Assembly (NCBI GenBank): GCA_037074705.1
Contig: CM073590.1
Location: 218,022,746-218,086,745 of the forward strand
Source of the DNA: Zhengitettix transpicula
Lineage: Eukaryota; Arthropoda; Insecta; Orthoptera; Tetrigidae
Reading direction: 5' to 3'
Length of the DNA: 64,000 bases
Made by a program: the position numbers and the translations under genes. Of the stretch, positions 35,498 to 47,400 are shown in pieces. The notes under the pieces are model-generated. The model was not told the DNA's origin. It searched no databases and saw only the letters and a list, made by a program, of their open reading frames with translations. Position 1 is the first letter of the stretch. Each line of letters begins with the position of its first letter.

Positions 35498-36607
35498 AAT
35501 TATAATTAAAGGCAATTAAAGAATTTATAATTAAACAATTGAAACAAATTGTTATCGGCGAGAACGCAAATGCAATAATGGCTAAGAGTATATCTATAGG
35601 CGGTTCATTGTCGTTGGAGAGCTTGTAAGCTACGAGGCCCACCAGTCGGACACAGAATTTCGTCAAGTAGAGTTGGATACAAAAACTCGTGGAGTACAGT
35701 TGAGCCACTGAACAATGATATAGGGAGAAAGGTTGAAAACTTGTTAAATAGTACAGAACATTGTGAAAACAAAGCAAATTGAGTCTGGCAGTGGCGTGGA
35801 ACTTTGGAGAAGGAGAGAACAACGTTCTGATTTGCTCGCAATCAAAACTATAGCGACAATCTTGGCTGGAGAGAGAGGTTCAAAGTAAAGATCAGCAGCT
35901 ATCGGCGGGACAACAGTATTTTTCGGAACAATTTTCTGGTGGACGATAACAAAGCTTTGGAAAGTGACCAAAAAAAATTAAATTCAGTGAACGATGGCCT
36001 GTTATGTGTACATAGTGAAAAGTGTATTATAAAATCCCAACAGTTGTCTGGTACCGGTACAAACTGTAAGTCGAGAGAAACTTTCTAAATTCATGCTATG
36101 TAAACGTTGAATAAGTATAGATCGTCCGATTTCGGTTTCAATTTCATTTTGTTGGTTTATTCTAATCCAGTTTTGAATGTTATAAAAATTTGTTTGTTAA
36201 TTTTGGATGGTAGGAAAAGGTATTGTCCTTTGTTTAAAAGGCCAAATTAACGACCCTGAAACAAGAGTAAAGGAGCTTGTATAATAGTAAAAACATTAAT
36301 GTAAAATAATCACAACAAGAAAATTTGTTATTAATTTAAATAAATCAATTGTTTCTGAGATTTAAACCCTATAATCATTTTAACATCCTTTCATTAAAAT
36401 AATAATAAAAAATTCATTAATTAAAATCTTTTGTATATTGCATAAATGACGCCATAATGTGAGCCAATTCAATAATTATTACATTTTGTTTACTACATTT
36501 TGGCGTCCTAAAAATGAGGCTAATTCATATTAAATATAATTTGAAGTTGTATATCACAATTTTGGCGCATCAACGTCGGATAATTAAAATAAATAAAGTT
36601 GTGTATT

Positions 36608-36610
<3 letters not shown>
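35495..36610 (+). mobile_element. LTR-like relic B, flanked by (AT)n on both sides
   Basis: It begins TGTAAT and ends GTATTACA, an inverted TG...CA pair typical of LTRs, with AT microsatellites touching both ends. Internal landmarks shared with relic A are ATGGCCTGTT, GACCCTGA and CATAAATGACGCCATAATGT. Near its end three short motifs related to TTGGCGCCCAACGTGGGGC lie ~50-65 bp apart (near 36448, 36501 and 36562). It looks like a solo LTR inserted in, or carried with, an AT microsatellite. The frames on the minus strand (35418-35822 and others) carry no domain. Confidence 0.5.

Positions 36611-36652
<42 letters not shown>
36611..36652. repeat. (AT)n microsatellite between LTR-like B and C
   Basis: Twenty-one AT dinucleotides separate the ATTACA end of relic B from the TGTGGTAATT start of relic C. 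Confidence 0.95.
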
Positions 36653-36655
<3 letters not shown>

Positions 36656-36905
36656 GGTAATTAAAAGGAAATAATTAAATAATTAACAAACTTTGGACTT
36701 GTATTGTTGGTGGCGTAAAAACACACAAGTTATTTACAAGAATATTTGGCAATAATGCAGGCTTGCTTGGATTGTAGAAGTTCGTTCACGAGACGCGCAG
36801 AACTCAGTTTGTGGGGAGCGGTGCTCCAGAGTGCTCGAGAATATATAGGTAGACAGTCGAGAAAGGACAAAAATCCAGAAAGTGTCCGGCTGTAACTTAA
36901 CATCT
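36653..36905 (+). mobile_element. LTR-like relic C, 5' part
   Basis: It begins TGTGGTAATTAAAAGGAAAT, alignable with the start of B, and continues to about 36905, where the dispersed repeat B unit begins. The GC-richer CAGAACTCAGTTTGTGGGGA near 36800 resembles AGAACTCAGTCTGCGTCGAG in relic A. Confidence 0.45.
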
Positions 36906-36919
36906 TCTACCGCAGCTCC

Positions 36920-37185
36920 TTGGGGTTAAATGGCAAGTTGAATGTAATCATTAAAGTCCGCGACTTCCATAACCCTGGATTTGACTCCAATCTCGGTTGT
37001 ATTAGTTATTTTCTAGTAACGCCTCTGCACTCCCGCCCAATTTCCTCATCCTGGGTCAAAACGAATATAATCGGTAGAAACACTTTTGAATCTCTACGAC
37101 CTTTAAAAATATTTGTCAGTCTCAAATATCGGCAGTTATAGCATGTTTTAATATTTGCACCCGTGCTCCTTAACACAGGTCTATA
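36920..37185 (+). repeat. Dispersed repeat family B, one unit
   Basis: TTAAATGGCAAGTTGAATGT, GCGACTTCCATAACC, CCAATCTCGGTTGT and AAATATCGGCAGTTATA follow the order of the 41-kb units. It starts where relic C stops, so the family B element may have inserted into the LTR-like sequence. Confidence 0.6.
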
Positions 37186-37189
37186 ATAC

Positions 37190-38390
37190 ATTAACTACGT
37201 TCACATTGAAATTTTTTTTAAAAAAAATAGCAATATACTGAGGAAAAATCAACATTATATGAAGAAGCAAACGTGTAAACAATGCAGACTAAGGTTAACA
37301 AAAAAATGCAACGTGTACAATTATCGTCACCGAATGACTAAAAATATTCTCGACATTCCATCCTTCTACGTGTAAATAGCAATTACATAAATGGCATTGT
37401 TCACCAATATCAATTTTTTTTATTTTGATATAAACGAGGAAAACCTTCTACCTCATCAGACACGTAATCGGGCAAGCGTACCCAGGGTGGGATAATTACA
37501 GACTCGGCCGAATATTAACTAAATTAAGTGGTTAATTTAATAATTGAACCGACTGAAATAGAAATGCGTTTATCGTATAATTTTCACACAATAGTGAATT
37601 GATTTTTAATGCCATGGATGCGATTTACTGAGTTAATTTAGTTAAAGCAAAGGGGTATAGGATAGGATATCGCGTGTGTAACAACGTTACAGTGTTCTGT
37701 AAATAAGAAAAAAATATATTTATGTTACTTAAATTTACTTAATTACTAGTTGGATACCTAAAAACATGTAAGAAACGAGAAATTTCCCACAATTAAAGCA
37801 TCAGAGTTTAAGGTTAGGCCTATATCGAAACACCATTTATCATTTTTGTGGAAATTACTTATATTGTATATGAAGCAGATGCAATACGGAATGCAGTTAA
37901 TCTGAAATTTTTGTAAAAAAATGTTTTAAGGTGCAAACTATTTTGTACATAAATGTATCATAATTCAAATTACATGTAAATTATGTCTGAAAAAAATATT
38001 CCCTTTGTTTTGATTGAAAAATGACACTAAATTTACCATGGTTTCTAGGTATTTTATAAACCTCATTTAGTAATAGTTTTTAAAATTTGTGTATATATTT
38101 TCTCTAATTAAACTGATCTACGAATATAACTGAATATATTTGGCAGAACTGTCGGAATTGACACTTCTATGTTGTTGAAATAATTCTGTAATTTTTGTTA
38201 TACTAATAAGCCTGCTTTATCGCTTTTGCAATTGTATCTTGAGCTACATGTAGTTAAAAGATTGTGAAATAAATATTAACACATTACCTTATATTAAAAG
38301 TAAACACTGGGATAAAACGCTGTTAATGTTCATTTCTTTCATTTATAAGAGTTAAACTTCAATTTATATGAGAAGACAATTTGTTTTTCT
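37190..38390. other. AT-rich stretch, nothing recognised
   Basis: No gene, repeat shared within the window or RNA signal was seen. Confidence 0.4.
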
Positions 38391-38424
38391 TGAGAGAGGA
38401 AAACATCCTGTGATAGTTAGTTCT

Positions 38425-38890
38425 CTCGCAGGCAGAACCTTTCTGGAGAGACGGAGAGGGCTACGTTTTGGGATTCCTTTCTTTTCTTCGTTTCTGATAT
38501 AAGGTTCCCACAAGCCGAGGCACCTCGGCCTGTTTTTAGAGGCTAATGTTCCGGGGTCGTAGACCTTTGTTCCCATTGGAACAGTCGGCCGGCTGCCTCC
38601 TAAACTGATCAAGGCAAGGAGAAGGAAATGTTGCGTCCACTTAGTAAACCCCACTCCCGCCATCGAAAGAGCGTGGGACAAGTTCCCTATTGCCCAGGCT
38701 GATGCAGGTTTTCTAGAGTTTGTCCTGCATTACATTAAGACAAATACCGGGTAGGATCTTTAAGCTACAGCCCGGGGACCCTAGGTAACCCTTAAATACC
38801 TTCGTCTACCCTTCGGCATACCACTTTCAAATATCTTCCTATTCTATTAAATGGGGAGTTGCCACTACCCTCAAGTAGCCTGTTACTAAA
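38425..38890 (+). repeat. SINE-like family A copy, A-rich tail
   Basis: It carries TCTCGCAGGCAGAACCTTTC, GGTTCCCACAAGCCGAGGCA, CTGCCTCCTAAACTGATCAA and GTAGCCTGTTACT followed by A8. A ~25-bp segment ahead of the hairpin (CATACGGTAAGAGTTGTCCG in other copies) is missing. The hairpin reads GTTCCCATTGGAAC, with a G-C pair replacing the A-T pair of other copies. Confidence 0.88.
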
Positions 38891-39057
38891 AAAAATAACG
38901 GTTTCCTTGCAGTACAACTCATGAATAAGAACTTCCAAAATATTTCTGATGTGAATTGAAGGGTGGAATAATTGTATGGATTAATTATTTCAATTTTTAG
39001 AGGTGCATAATACACGTAAAAATGAAAACGTTTATCTTGTTGGAAGTAAAATTAATT

Positions 39058-39133
39058 GACCTCTTGTGGTGTGCAGGTCAGCTGTAACTGCCTGACAATA
39101 CAGAGGTACCGGGTTCGAATCCCGACGAGGACA
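39058..39133 (+). repeat. tRNA-derived SINE head with exact B box
   Basis: TTGTGGTGTGCAGGTCAGCT serves as an A-box-like region, and GGTTCGAATCC (39113-39123) is an exact pol III B box, about 45 bp apart. CGGG/CCCG pairs around the B box as in a T-arm. No full cloverleaf could be drawn and the sequence runs on into unrelated DNA, so a SINE is more likely than a tRNA gene. It is the best-preserved of the tRNA-like fragments in the window. Confidence 0.55.
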
Positions 39134-39139
39134 TGGATT

Positions 39140-41090
39140 TTTGTGTGCGCGAGAGAAACTCTCGGCAATGTTGCGGAAAAAAAACAAATTGGCATTTGAC
39201 AGTAATGATTTGTTTCACAACAAAGTAATGCTGATCCACCGGGAAACCCAGAGTTTGACAAAAAAAGCTTTATTGTCTAGACAACTAGGGTGAAGTGGAT
39301 GACGTTTCCGAGGTTAGGGCAACGAAATATAAAAACGCGAGTAAAAGGCTCACAGGACTACTTAATCTAGAACATCTTGAGATGTTAGGGTTTTTTTTTT
39401 GCACGAACGGTAATATTCTTAGAGAAAGAGGGACAAAAGTTTATATCCCATAGCTCTTTCGAAGAAAGAGCAACATGGTAAATCTGATTTCGAAGCTCGA
39501 AGATCATAGGCGCCAACCACCGGGAAATAATATTCTACTATAATGTGGAAATTCATGTAAGAAAATTCCTCAATTATTCACTACTTATAGGTGGTTTGAA
39601 ATTGAATTCAGTTGATTGATTTAGTTGTCATGAAACCTACTATTTTTATAATTTTCTGAGATAGAATTATTATTTACAAAACGATGGTTCACAATTTAAA
39701 TAAAGAAAGAAAATTGTATTCATTAGTTTGTTATTTTAGTTTGAAATTGTAATTTAAAACAATTTGTATATCAATTCTTAAATTTATATAATTTAAAACA
39801 TTTACAACAAAACGACCACACAAGGAAAAATATAGTTTCTGCAACAATATTTTTCAGTAAAGGTTTACTTAGCTCATGTCTTTCTCATACACGTCTTACT
39901 GACATTCAAGAGTTTGCAAGAACGTGTGTGCGCTCCTGACGCATTCATATTCCTATAATAAAACTGACGCTCGTATTTCTTATCGAAAGAAAAAGGGAAA
40001 TATAATTCCCACGTCAAGTTACAACCAGTGTCGCTACGTTGAAGCGAAATTTCCATCGGCTACTAATTAGCGTCTTCCTGTGCTTCACACGTTGCCGACA
40101 CCAGCATTTCCGCAGCGCGAATATTTATTATTACGGGACAATTAGCGGCGTTTAGATTCACGGAATCCTTTGCGCGTTGAGTAGAGCAGAAACTGGCCAA
40201 GTTTTAAACGATAAAAACGCGATTTGGGGTTATTGCACGAAACCTATTTCCCATTAATTTTTCTCTTCCGCTCTTATACCCATGTAAAAAGTTTGTTTGC
40301 ATTACAAAAATTCGTATTAATGTATTAAAAATCCATGATTGCAATCTAATTCTCAATATGAGCTTTACAGGTTTAAAACTATAAAGCTTAGATTCCGAAC
40401 TAAATGACATTACTGATTGCGAAGATACGATGGTATCTTTTTTCATTTATTATGTAGAACCGTAAGAAGGCATTAGAAATATCAAACTGCCATCAGCCAA
40501 ATGATGGACGCTACAAAATGTTTTTTCAAGAGCAAGGAGAGTGATTTTCAGATTTATCCATCTAACTAGCTAAACTGTTGTATTTTGAAGCGTTAAATTG
40601 TCATTCACCACTTAAAAACTTGAAATTCAATACTCTATTCTTATTTTTGACGGCATCCATCGACACTGCTGATTTACATTTATTTTACGGTTGATGTTTT
40701 TAGTCAGTTAACATTTATTGTAGACCAAAGGGTTTCCCAGCGTTGATTGTGGTTAAAATTCTCTTTGGATTCTAGTCGGGTACGTTTTACAGCCAGAAGA
40801 TGACGGCGACAGACAACGAAACGACAAATTTAGACAGAGTCAAGAAGTAACAGTGTTAAACCCTGAGAACTAGATACTCGAAGAATGGGTTGTATAAGAC
40901 GCGTTAAACACAAAAAGCCACAACAACGTAAACAAATTTTTGGCGCATTAGTTTAATATCGTTTAGAACCATGATCAATATTTACATTGCCGTGCGAAGA
41001 AAGGTTAATCAGACAATTTTTACAATATTTGAAGATAAGCATGAAATTTGTTTATTCGAATATGTGCAAATATTTTTTTTCTGTTATATA
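39140..41090. other. AT-rich stretch, nothing recognised
   Basis: Apart from a short GC-richer block near 40.05-40.2 kb (AATTAGCGGCGTTTAGATTC), nothing was recognised. Confidence 0.4.
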
Positions 41091-41094
41091 AGTG

Positions 41095-42032
41095 ACTAAC
41101 TGGCTGTCCAGCTTTTTCCGGGTTGTCATATATCCATAATCCCAGATTTGACTATAAGCTCGGTTGCTTTTGCGTTATTTTATGTAACTCACCTCGACCC
41201 CTACCCGTAAATGTTCTCACATCCCATGCCGATCCCGAAAAAGTTTCATTCGACGAATATATCGGCCGTTGTAACACATTCGTGAATTTCCACCCTCACT
41301 ATTGTGAGTTAAAAAGTGTTTATTAGATGAAAAAATCGTCTGGTTACTTTGTTCGAAAATTTCTACCCCCACCCACCAACGCGCGCAGACCAGGTTGTCA
41401 TAAATGAAGTCGGCGACATACATAACCCCGGGTTTGACTCAAATCTCGGTAGTTTTTACGTTATTTTTACGGAACGCATTTCCACCCCAACCCTAAGCGT
41501 GCTCCGCTCCCAAAGGGGTTGAAATTAAAGTCAAACAACATCGATAAAAATACTAGCAATGTCATTGACCCCGACAATTGTTTATTCCACGCAAATATCG
41601 GCCGGTAGACACGTTATAAATTTCCACCCCAACCACCCACGCTTGGGGGTGTTAAACGGCAAGTTGAATTTTCATAATAAAACCGGATTAGACTCTAACC
41701 TCGAATGTTTTCGAGTTATTTTCCTGTAACGTCCCTACACAAGCCCTCCCTTAATGGTGCTTTAAGGGGTTGAAATCATACACTAAATACATATGGATAG
41801 AAAGTATTAAACACGTAGACCTCAAAAAGTAACTAATCAACGATAATATCGGCGGCTATTGAATGTTTTCAAATTTCATCCCCGTTCCCCCCTTGGGAAC
41901 TGCCTAAACCTTCGAACGGCCGACAGAAACCTTCGCGGGGGTGCGCACAACTCACCAAAGTTTCATCGCAATTGTATGAATGGTTTAGGAGCGCATAGGG
42001 GTCACACAGACATTCATTTTATATAGAGAGAT
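41095..42032 (+). repeat. Dispersed repeat family B, three units in tandem plus tail
   Basis: Three ~290-bp units follow each other, each with CCGGGTTGTCAT- or ACGGCAAGTTGAAT-like starts, a 'tcggttgctttt'-like block, a TTATTTT block, a 'ggggttgaaat' block, a 'tatcggccg' block and a 'gaatttccacccc' block. After the third unit comes CAAAGTTTCATCGCAATTGT, then GGTTTAGGAGCGCATAGGGG and CACACAGACATTCATTTTAT, ending in TATAGAGAGAT. This tail type is widespread at the 3' ends of insect dispersed elements. The structure is a tandem body with a single unrepeated terminus. Confidence 0.8.
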
Positions 42033-42439
42033 AGTTTTTCTCGTAATATAAGGTGGAAATGTGACGAATCAGTACGATTTCCTTTGTCCTTCAGCATCCA
42101 ATGAACTATATACTTAACAGTAATGAAAGTAATTATAAATAATTAACGGTGTTCCACCAAACTGAAACATAAGATGGAAATGCTAATCATAATTTTTTTT
42201 ATACTTCATAATGTTAAATACTTCCTAATAACATGTCGGTTTACTGTTTCGAAGATTCTTGTTTGTTTAATAATAGTGGTACCTGCAATGTGCTAAGGTT
42301 CTTAACCTAAATTTTACAAGTGTTTTCTGCAAGCATATAATCCTGTATTTTTCTGAAATTCCTATAACAGAGCTGCTTTCCCTGTCAAATTTTCTCCATT
42401 TGTATTTTGCTATTTTCTATAATTATTTTGTATTTATGA

Positions 42440-42720
42440 TGGCAAAGAGATGGTAGGTGAAGGTTGCCCTGACAGGTGCTGAGAGCGAATCAGCGCCGGC
42501 GAGAGTTCCGCCTGGCCGACAGCCGTAAAACTTTATGGCCAAGGCTCTGGGCTCATTTGGGCTGCATTATGCATCAGCACCAAGCTCTCTGCTGGTCAAT
42601 ACTCCAGATTTGTTGGTAGCTGCCTTCTTCATAGTCACGTGCAAAGCTTTTCTAATCGTACAGAGGTTTCTCTTCCTGCGTTCTTTCGCGCAGGACGAGG
42701 AAAGAAAACAAGACGCGGCT
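42440..42720. other. GC-rich block, conserved-element-like
   Basis: GCGAATCAGCGCCGGCGAGA, GCCGTAAAACTTTATGGCCA and GGGCTGCATTATGCATCAGC stand out from AT-rich flanks. TTTATGG and TTATGCAT resemble homeodomain/POU-type binding sites. The 71-residue frame at 42535 starts inside it and has no recognised domain. A conserved non-coding element is a guess from composition and motif density alone. Confidence 0.25.
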
Positions 42721-42971
42721 TTTACACAATACGTTTCGAAAATGTACTAAATGACAAAGAATTATTCATATTTTTAAGAAAATTTTCAATGAAATATAAT
42801 ATTTATTAAAATTAAATTCTCAACGGTTTTTACTTTTTCTATGACTTTATTAGGTGTTATATTGATGTAGATCCACAATTCTTATAAAAAATTATAATCT
42901 AAACCAGTGTCGACTCAAAATGTTTTAGTATCAAAAGGACATACGAACGGCTAAATTAACGTGATACACAT

Positions 42972-43055
42972 AATGTAGTTTACAAAATTAATTGTTTGGA
43001 TTGTAATTCTTGCTATACAGGTCAAACAAAACGGTATTTGAAAACCAGAATATAA
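42972..43055 (+). pseudogene. PLE GIY-YIG endonuclease fragment, copy 3
   Basis: The frame reads NVVYKINCLDCNSCYTGQTK, then RYLKTRI and a stop. This is the start of the PLE GIY-YIG domain; the core is YTGQT where copy 2 has YIRQT, and the Gly is kept. The copy is broken by an early stop. A hammerhead-like terminus lies ~400 bp downstream at 43454. Confidence 0.78.
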
Positions 43056-43453
43056 AAACAACCTTAATTTAAACGTTTATTGTGTATTTTCCAAATCACA
43101 TATTTAATAATAATTAATTTTCATTGGGCAATTCAAAAATTTTAAGTAAAGAATGCAGATACTTTTCAGGATTGATAAGTGAATTGTTACGTAGAAGATC
43201 AAATAATTATAACACTTTATTATTGTAAATTACTTTTATTATTAAGTTAATACAACCATTTCTATTTCTATGCTTTATAAATATACAAAAAGTTAGTGAA
43301 TTCTTTCAAATTCTACGAAAATTTTATACATCAATTTTGGCTAATATTTATGTAATAATGTAACCGTATATGGAAATTATTTTATATATTTATTATGCTA
43401 AACCGTTTGTCAACACTTTTTGTTTCAATTTTTATAACTTCACCATTATACAG

Positions 43454-43482
43454 CTGATGATGTAGTAGATTGAGGACGAAAC
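43454..43482 (+). ncRNA. Hammerhead-like core in a decayed PLE terminus
   Basis: CTGATGA (43454-43460) and GAAAC (43478-43482) are the two exact conserved strands of a hammerhead ribozyme core, 17 bases apart. Helix II between them can form only two or three pairs, so activity is doubtful. The position downstream of the GIY-YIG fragment at 42972 supports its identity as a PLE 3' terminal repeat. Confidence 0.4.
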
Positions 43483-43509
43483 GTTTTAAATTTTATGTTT
43501 CTCGTTACT

Positions 43510-45530
43510 AAATTACAACGAAAAAACTTCGTTGGGCTCATACTTTTATAAATCTTTTACTCTTAATGTACATTTATTAACTTTCCAGCAACCCTTTCAA
43601 CATTCCATAAATGTACGGTTTTTAATAAAGTGTAAAAACGGCGCATCCTTCGTGCTACCTATTTTTCTTAAAGGTAAAATGGCCAACATTTTAACTTGAG
43701 GACTGTAAGCCACGCTACCCGTGTTTTATATAAATCTAATTAACTGAAATTAAGAACCAGTTAACATTATTTACGTAAAAATATAAACGCCCAACGAGTC
43801 GGTAATTCCATAAAAAAATATGGTTTGGTGTTATACATTTTAATACAAAATTAAATTCCGTTAAATTAAACCTAATTTTACTACATAAATTGTTTGATAT
43901 TTATTTCAGCTTTCAAGAACAATTATTTGAAAGATTCGTATTTGGTTTATCGCGTAATAATTTCCATTTCATGATTTAACGGTCAACTATTGGCTAATTG
44001 GAAGAAACTCCAAACTTTGAATCTCCAGTTAACTACTGATATACATAAAACCAGAATAATCTGATTAGAGTCCTGTCAGTAAGTTTATAGTTTAAGAGTC
44101 ATTAAAATCTATGATTGCAGGAACACCGGTACTGTAATTAAAAATAGTTTAATAGTGATATTATTTTTATCAACTCCCATTAGCTATTCAGCATCACGAT
44201 AGTCATATAAATAGTAATAAGTTGTTAGAGGAGTAGAAATACAACTCTCATCGATGCTTTAATATTCTTTGTTGGATAACTATTAAAAATTAAAGTTAGA
44301 ATTAATAAATTTATTTTTAGAAATAGTAAGCTAATTAACGGCGTGAATATAAATTTGACCAAAAATCATACATTTTTTGGATTCATCGAGTTTTCTGAAG
44401 AGTGACCATGTTCGAAATGTTGCGACTTTTGTTTCAATCAGTGCTCACATTTTACTTTAACCGTAAATTTAATGCCAGATTCTTCTCTTCCGTTTTGTTT
44501 TTACGGATTTTTGTTTCACGAAAAAATATATCATCTGAAATTATACATTTTTTTAAAGAGTTCTAGCTAATTTTATTCAACTCCTTTTTCAATTTCAAAG
44601 TATTCCACACATAGTAAAATAAGTTTAAATGTATATAAAATAATTCAATGAGGTAACAAAACAAAATGTTACATGGCAATTTTATCCAGTTTTTTGATTA
44701 TTAGTCCTAGAAATGAAGTTACGTTGGTAAATAAGTAAAAATAATCATATCGTTACCCTCCGTTTATTTCTATTTGTTTAAAATCTAAACATAATGTTAC
44801 ACGTATAGATTCGATATTTCTTAACATTTTGAGCCGGAGTAACAATGTGGAAGACTCCTCCGCTGCAGTCGTTTCAGATCACGATGTTTAATCCGTGTTC
44901 GGACCACCGCTGATCCGACAACGACTGGATTTCCAGTTGAAATTCCCGTGTCCGCTGAAGCATTTCCGCAGGGACGAGAACCCTTGGTTACGAAGCCGAC
45001 TTTGAATACAGTTTCGTCGCCACTGGTTCGCATCGGGAGGTGACAAGACAAAGTTTTGGTAACTTGGGTTCCAGTTAAAATTCCTTGCGGTGACGCGATC
45101 CGGAGAGGGAACCTTGTGGTCTGGAGTTTAGGGACGATGCCTGCAGGCCACCGACACTATTCCTACCATTTAACCTTCACGAAATAATCAAATGATTTTT
45201 ACGATCACGACAAATTATCAAAAATAAAACTACTTGACAAAACGATTGACCATCAGCCCCATCAGAAATAATACATTACAATTCACACTATTTTTATTTC
45301 TGGTTAGTTTACCAGGAACCAAAAATATTTTAGTGTATTTTTCCTCAATTTAATAACTTTATATTTGATTGTTTAGAGATTTCGTCAGCCTATCTATGAT
45401 TTGGGTAGCTGGAATTAATTTAAAACAAAAAAGTTATAAATGGATAACGTACCAACAGGAACAGGAAGTGTAAAGTTGAAACGAAATTTACGACATATAT
45501 AATGAAGTTTTGGACAGTTACCGACTGCAT
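43510..45530. other. Mostly AT-rich; one GC-balanced block at 44.82-45.15 kb
   Basis: The block at 44820-45150 has higher G+C and a loosely repeated motif (GATTTCCAGTTGAAATTCCC near 44929 and GGTTCCAGTTAAAATTCCTT near 45067). Its 76-residue minus-strand frame has no recognised domain. Nothing else was recognised. Confidence 0.35.
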
Positions 45531-45536
45531 TTATTT

Positions 45537-45600
45537 ATTAAATTCAAGACAACGTTTTGGTACGCGTTTGTACCTTCTTCCGGTCCTTTCTTCGGAGAAA
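45537..45600 (-). mobile_element. PLE-like terminal fragment with hairpin
   Basis: The minus strand reads CCGGAAGAAGGTACAAACGC then GTACCAAAACGTTGTC. GGTAC/GTACC forms a five-pair helix-II-like hairpin, followed by AAACGTTG as in the other PLE termini. CTGACGA is replaced by CCGGAAGA, so the catalytic core is degenerate. Confidence 0.35.
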
Positions 45601-45962
45601 ATACAATATAGAAGATTGATGTTATCATAAAGGTCAGGAATTTCGAGAAAGAGTTAAATATAATTATTTTAAAATGGTACTTGTAATATAATTATTTAAG
45701 CATTTGTGGAAATTCATTACTCTTTGGATAACAAACAAAATTTTATTTTGTATTTTCCCCGCAAGAGTGATATAAAGAATTTAATAAATAAATACAGTCT
45801 AACTGGTCCAAAATTGCATTTTCTGTTTGATATAAACAGACGTAAAAACATAATCTTTAGAAATGTAGGAAAGTTTAAATCATGTTTATGAACACTATAG
45901 AACTCCGTTCGTCATTAGTAGAACAGAAATAATTTAGATCTACCAGAATAAAGTTGAAATAG

Positions 45963-46495
45963 AAGCCTGCGAGGGCTAATCTCTTTCAGGTTAACCTTCC
46001 TAGAGATCTCTGTAAAAGGTTACCTATGGAGAGGCACCTCACAACCAAAGCCCAGAGAGCTCTGGCGGAGGTTACCTTTGGGGATGCCTTCACATCTCTC
46101 TGGTTTTTTGAACTAAGGTTCCCACATGCCCAGACCTTGGGCATACGGTAAGAGTTGCCCGCTATTACCATTGGAACAGTCGGCCAGCTGCCTCCTAAAC
46201 CGGTCAAGACACGGCGAGGGGAAAGCTGCGTCCCCACACCTAATCCATTTCCCACCATCGGAAGGGCGTGGGACAAGTACCCAATGCCCGACCAAACTGT
46301 TTCAGGTTTTCAAGGGTTTGTCCGGCATTACTTTCAGGCGAATTCCGGGTGGGATCCTTAAACCATAACCCGGGGGCCCTAAATGACCCTTGGCTATCTT
46401 CCTCTACCCGCATCCCCTATTTCAAATCCCTTCCTATGCTATTAAAGGGAAGTTACGACCACCCGGATTACCCCCATGGAGCCTGTTAATCTAAA
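45963..46495 (+). repeat. SINE-like family A copy, near full length
   Basis: From the GCCTGCGAGGGCTAATCTC head (compare GTCTGCGAGGGCAATTAT at 57522) to GAGCCTGTTAATCTAAAAAA. The middle carries CTGCCTCCTAAACCGGTCAA and CACCATCGGAAGGGCGTGGG. Frames on both strands (46155-46361 +, 45986-46276 -) are open through the GC-rich body. The hairpin has an A/C mismatch here, so this copy is decaying. Confidence 0.87.
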
Positions 46496-46759
46496 AAATT
46501 AATAAAAAATATTAATTTGTTTATATTTTCTGCAGTCTGACAGAATAAATCAGTTTTAGGTGTAAAAATTGAATAAAACTTAATGAAAAATAATTCTTTT
46601 AAAAAGGTTAATATCATTATTTCAAAAGACAATATAGAAAGAAGCGCCAGCAACACTAAGCGTACACTCCTATGAATGTTTCTGCTTTGAACATGATGCA
46701 ACATACGTCATTTCTGAAGTTCACATTTTATTTTTTGGTGACGGTCGTGGAGCACTGTA

Positions 46760-47400
46760 ACAAAATTCAGAGTCTATAATTCTCCCCGCCATTAAATGAC
46801 TTTTCAGAGAAATATTCACTAACGTAACCGAACCGCTGGTTTACTATTCAACGTCTGAAGCACGCTCTGTCCCTTTCGTATTTCTCCGTGCCTCTTGCTC
46901 TTCGTTTTATAATCTGAAAAGATTCACCAGTTACTGCCCAGATTTTTTATTTTAAAAAAATGCATTCTAAGCTTCGGCAAGCGTTTGATTTATTCATAAA
47001 GAATTAAATATTGAAAGACTTTTAGTTTAATAAAGTAGTCACCTTTCCTATCGTAAAGTATTCACGAGGAAAAAAAATTATTATGTTTTCCAACTGCAAC
47101 TTAAAGCGAACAATTGCCATCAAACCGTCATATATCCCGAGAACGAGTCAAGTATCTCATTGATGCATTACTTCATTGTAATCTACGTTGTTACATTACT
47201 TTAACTTGCAGCAGTGCTTCATTTAACTCATACAAATGGGAAGCCCATTTACAAGACCAATGTGTTTATGTTAGGCCATGCGTGTAATTGGTATGAATGT
47301 CCACATCATTTCCATGTAGAGTTATGCTCGCGCAGCCACATAGTTTTACATAAATCTGTACTGCTCTATCATAAAGTATTCAGTTAGACTAGGTTTATAA
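46760..47400. other. GC-balanced, low-repeat block; possible conserved element
   Basis: Complex, non-repetitive sequence with AT-rich core motifs (CATTTCCATGTAGAGTTATG near 47309, TTAATTTTATAATC-like sites). No frame has a recognised domain. Listed because its texture differs from the low-complexity flanks; function unknown. Confidence 0.2.

Noticed and set aside
39058..39133. A functional tRNA gene
   Set aside because: The B box is exact, but acceptor, D and anticodon stems do not fold; a tRNA-derived SINE explains it better.
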